64,000 nucleotides of DNA from Polytrichum commune (taxonomy: Eukaryota; Streptophyta; Polytrichopsida; Polytrichales; Polytrichaceae): contig OX485804.1 of assembly GCA_950295325.1 (NCBI GenBank), forward strand, positions 55,738,001 through 55,802,000, written 5' to 3'. Under the pieces are notes generated by a model. It searched no databases and was not told the DNA's origin. It was given only the letters and a program-made list of their open reading frames with translations. The position numbers were made by a program, and so were the translations under genes. This document shows positions 61,084-64,000 of this stretch, piece after piece. Position 1 is the first letter of the stretch, and each line of letters starts with the position of its first letter.

Positions 61084-61460
61084 CTACACTAAATATGGCA
61101 TTTAGTGTCACCAATTCTAATTGTCTCGCTCAATACTAATTGTAAACCGACGTATAGTGTCACCAACGCTAAATGTCAACCCAACATTATTTGTCATTCC
61201 TTGTAAATTTTTTGGGGGATTATAGATTAACAATGTTGCAATTTCTATCACTTACCAAGTGATTTTTCATCTAAATTTCAATCATCCATGACAAATTGTC
61301 ATCACGAGTTGCTAACAAGAGAAGGTAGGGTTTTGGCCAATGGATGAACTCATCCATCATTGATGACAATATTGTTCACTTATTCATAAGAAGTGTCATC
61401 CAAAAAGTTACCGTAGTGACATAAAATACCATATGATGCTAAATATCATATTTGGTGTAG
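61084..61460. repeat. MITE family A, copy 2
   Basis: Inverted ends CTACACTAAATATGG and CATATTTGGTGTAG, 377 bp; the best-preserved copy of the element at 715-1084. Neighbouring stretches 60700-61080 and 61470-62800 hold no gene I can support; 61660-61710 has a small palindrome around GGTATAATAGCACGGTATTATACC. Confidence 0.8.
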
Positions 61461-62811
61461 TTGCCGGGTGTTGTGAGTTACAATTAAGAAGGGTTGGGTT
61501 TGAAACCTCGAGAGGTCCCTAGCAAGTTGGTGACGCCTAAAATTGCTATCCCTTGAATGAGTCTATGTGCAATGCCTACCAACTACTTTTGCAACTTGGA
61601 GCTTTCGTTGGTATTTAGTGTGGAATTTTTTTGATATGAGTATTGGTGTGTATAATTAATTTCACTATAATACCCGTGGTATAATAGCACGGTATTATAC
61701 CACCTCAAATCCATCTATATTTGTATAATTGGCATATTTGTAATACAGACTCCACATTTTCTTTATCACTATGTTTGCAGTGAGTGGTGAGGTCATCCTG
61801 TGTGTATCAGCAATGAAAAAGAACAAATGTGAATCATGGAATCACTTTGGGGCCATATTCAAGCCGGAGGGCAACAACTCTTCGTACTGTAAGTGTTTGG
61901 CATGTCATGAATCGAAAGTTACGTATGATTCCATGTTGTGTATAATAAATACACAATGATATTATACGGTACTATACAACGCACTTTTTGCCCAATGCAA
62001 TTATACAAAATAGTAGATATGAGATGCCTTGGTGTGACCTTAGGTTTTTGGTAATGTGGAAGAAGGTTTCCATGGTTATATATTGTGAAGGTTGGATCTC
62101 CTTTACACTTGTGTTTATTGAAAAGTAGTGGAGAGAGTGAGCAAATTAATGTTCAGGCAATGAATTTGTAGAGTTTGGATTTTGGACATGGGCAACTTCA
62201 GTCTATGAGAGAGTTTGAATCTAGGTATTCATGGAGTGAATATCTTCCGATTTGGAGATAATGTTAGTGATGAGGAGAAGGACGTTTAATTGCCTCCTAA
62301 TATGCAATTAAAGGTCCACAAAACCCCCACATCGCTTTCAATTCATTTGAATTTGATTCAATTTTAGGTGCTTTACACCTACACAAGTGAATTTCTTAGT
62401 AACTTCATTGATCATCCCAATTAGTGCGCGTGGTATTCATTTCTAAAACACGCATTGATTTGCCAAGTCTCCAAATTGGTGCAGGGTGAATTTTTTTATT
62501 GAGTGGTAATAAATTCACAAATACGTGCTCGTTCACTATACACTTCAAGAAAATTATCGCGTGTTCCAAGGTGCTTGTAAAGTGATTGAAAAGGCATACG
62601 TAAACACACGCTTGTCGGTGAATAGTGCCAAGCTAAATACTGTCGAGATGAGCATCGCTTCATGCACACACTATCAACCCTCTGTCACCAACCGAGATAA
62701 TCAATGCAGTCTCAACCACGATCCTACCCCCAACCCAAACCCTACACACGGTTTCTAAAGAGGTCGAACTCATCTTTCATTTCGATGGCTGCCGTCTTTG
62801 ATTGATTTGTA

Positions 62812-62938
62812 CTCCCCCCATCCCATAATGATTGTCCTACACCCCAGAGTTTTATGTCCCAAAATGTTCGTCCTAGGATAAAAACGAAAAAAGAAAAATT
62901 CCAAAAATAAGACAATCATTATGGGACGGATCGAAGGG
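62812..62938. mobile_element. Stowaway-like (Tc1/mariner) MITE
   Basis: Left end CTCCCCCCATCCCATAATG following TA, and right end ending CATTATGGGACGGATCGAAGG (inverted), with GATTGTCC / GACAATC inside; 127 bp. This closely matches the CTCCCTCCGTCCCA termini of plant Stowaway elements with their TA target duplication (the right TA is mutated). Confidence 0.8.
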
Positions 62939-62939
62939 A

Positions 62940-64000
62940 ACATTTGTTGTTCGTTTAGTGTAAAAAAAACACGTCGGATCTCAATACACACATACTTTAA
63001 ACTTTCAAAGGGGTCTAAGGTACAAGATGTCCTATAGATCTCGGTCGAAGCCGGCCATAGCTAGGGTTTCGTTCAAAAGCTGGCAAATATTGTGCGCCCA
63101 CGAGTTCCCAGTCAGGCCCGGAGGCGAGGGGGCAACTGTCTGAGCGGCGACAAGTGAAGTAAGTTAGCAGGCCCCAAAGAGACGGTAAAAGTACCCCAAC
63201 ACATTGAACGAACTGCCAACACCGTTCCTGGCAAGGGCCTAACAAACGGAGGCACACACAAAGGGCACATCGCCCACCTATATATGTATCTATGTACAAA
63301 GCGTGCGGCCGTTTTGGGTTTATGAATTAGTTGACTAACGGGCGGGCTAGCTAGAGAGCATCGTGGTGGTCTACCGATCGAAACGGCTTCAAATTCAAAC
63401 CGGGAATGTGAAAAGACGGTGAAGAATTGTCGTTCCTTAACCTTGAAGTTCGAATTTCCCAACCAAATCGGCTATGCGATTGATGAAATTGAAGTAAATT
63501 AACAGTCCAGGAAGTCGAGAAGCTTATGGGACTGAAAGTACATCAAACATGCTAGTTTTGAGTGCGAAGTGCGGTAGCCTCCGTGAGGTAAAGTTTAATG
63601 TCAACTTGATGGTCCTGAAGAAGACTTTGAAATCGGTTTAGTGAGGGTGGCTCTCGACTTGCCTTATAGGGAACTTGTTTGTAAACAATGGACGGGTTTA
63701 CTTAAAACACCATGAAGCTCAAACCACTAGCAATAAAATCAAGTATGTGTAAGTTGGGAGTGCTTCATGGCTTGCCATTGGAGGGTTGGAGGGATATGGC
63801 CCTTGTGTATGTCTATGGCGATGGCTTGGGCTACATGTATTGCCCCCCCCCCCTCTAATTTGATTATAAATGAAAAACACGGTCAATTATGCTATGACAC
63901 ATATTGATAATTGCTTTGCACTGATTGCACCCCGACATGAACATTAGAGACCCCACATCGTTATAAGGTAGCTGACCCATTCTCAACCACCACCATGTTT
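62940..64000. other. no supported gene
   Basis: GC-richer near 63015-63470 with two overlapping minus-strand ORFs without motifs. A C homopolymer lies at 63842-63853. Confidence 0.4.

Overview
The window is nuclear DNA from a land plant. Four genes have plant-type intron-exon structure with GT-AG introns: a xyloglucan endotransglucosylase/hydrolase (XTH), a mitochondrial-type peptidyl-tRNA hydrolase 2 (PTH2), tubulin-folding cofactor A (TBCA) and a leucine-rich-repeat receptor-like kinase of the Arabidopsis At1g12460 type. The rest is AT-rich and dominated by decayed DNA transposons and MITEs. Low gene density, many short inverted-repeat elements and a TET/JBP-like dioxygenase relic suggest a seed-free plant (lycophyte, fern or bryophyte). 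That lineage call is inference; the land-plant call is firm.

Region 1 (1-29.6 kb) is transposon territory. It holds a satellite-like array of about 345-bp units (2371-3795) and a MITE with 71-bp terminal inverted repeats (5530-6409). A broken intronless ORF (about 9508-11038, minus) has TET/JBP-like dioxygenase hallmarks. A PIF/Harbinger element (Myb-like ORF 11720-12151; transposase 12178-12720 plus 18186-18959) has its transposase gene split by about 5.5 kb of CACTA/En-Spm-like DNA. A perfect-looking foldback element lies at 20247-20694, followed by tandem duplications and a second CACTA-like non-autonomous element (about 26845-27755).

Region 2 (29.6-47.1 kb) holds three genes on the plus strand: XTH (30091-36517, five exons, 314 aa), PTH2 (41062-43826 plus an unidentified first exon) and TBCA (45378-47015, three exons, 111 aa). 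Their introns carry several MITEs. An unrecognised minus-strand ORF (37962-38678) lies between XTH and PTH2.

Region 3 (49.9-58 kb) is the LRR receptor kinase on the minus strand (five exons, 822 aa, frame closes exactly). All four of its introns are filled by separate tandem-repeat arrays. The arrays in introns 1 and 3 contain copies of the adjoining exon edge and splice site, so these introns apparently grew by tandem duplication across an exon boundary. The upstream region is also duplicated. I consider this the most unusual structure in the window.

Region 4 (58-64 kb) has no gene I can support. It contains dispersed repeats also present elsewhere in the window, and a Stowaway-like MITE (62812-62938).

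The four genes are unrelated housekeeping, cell-wall and signalling genes and do not form a pathway or operon.
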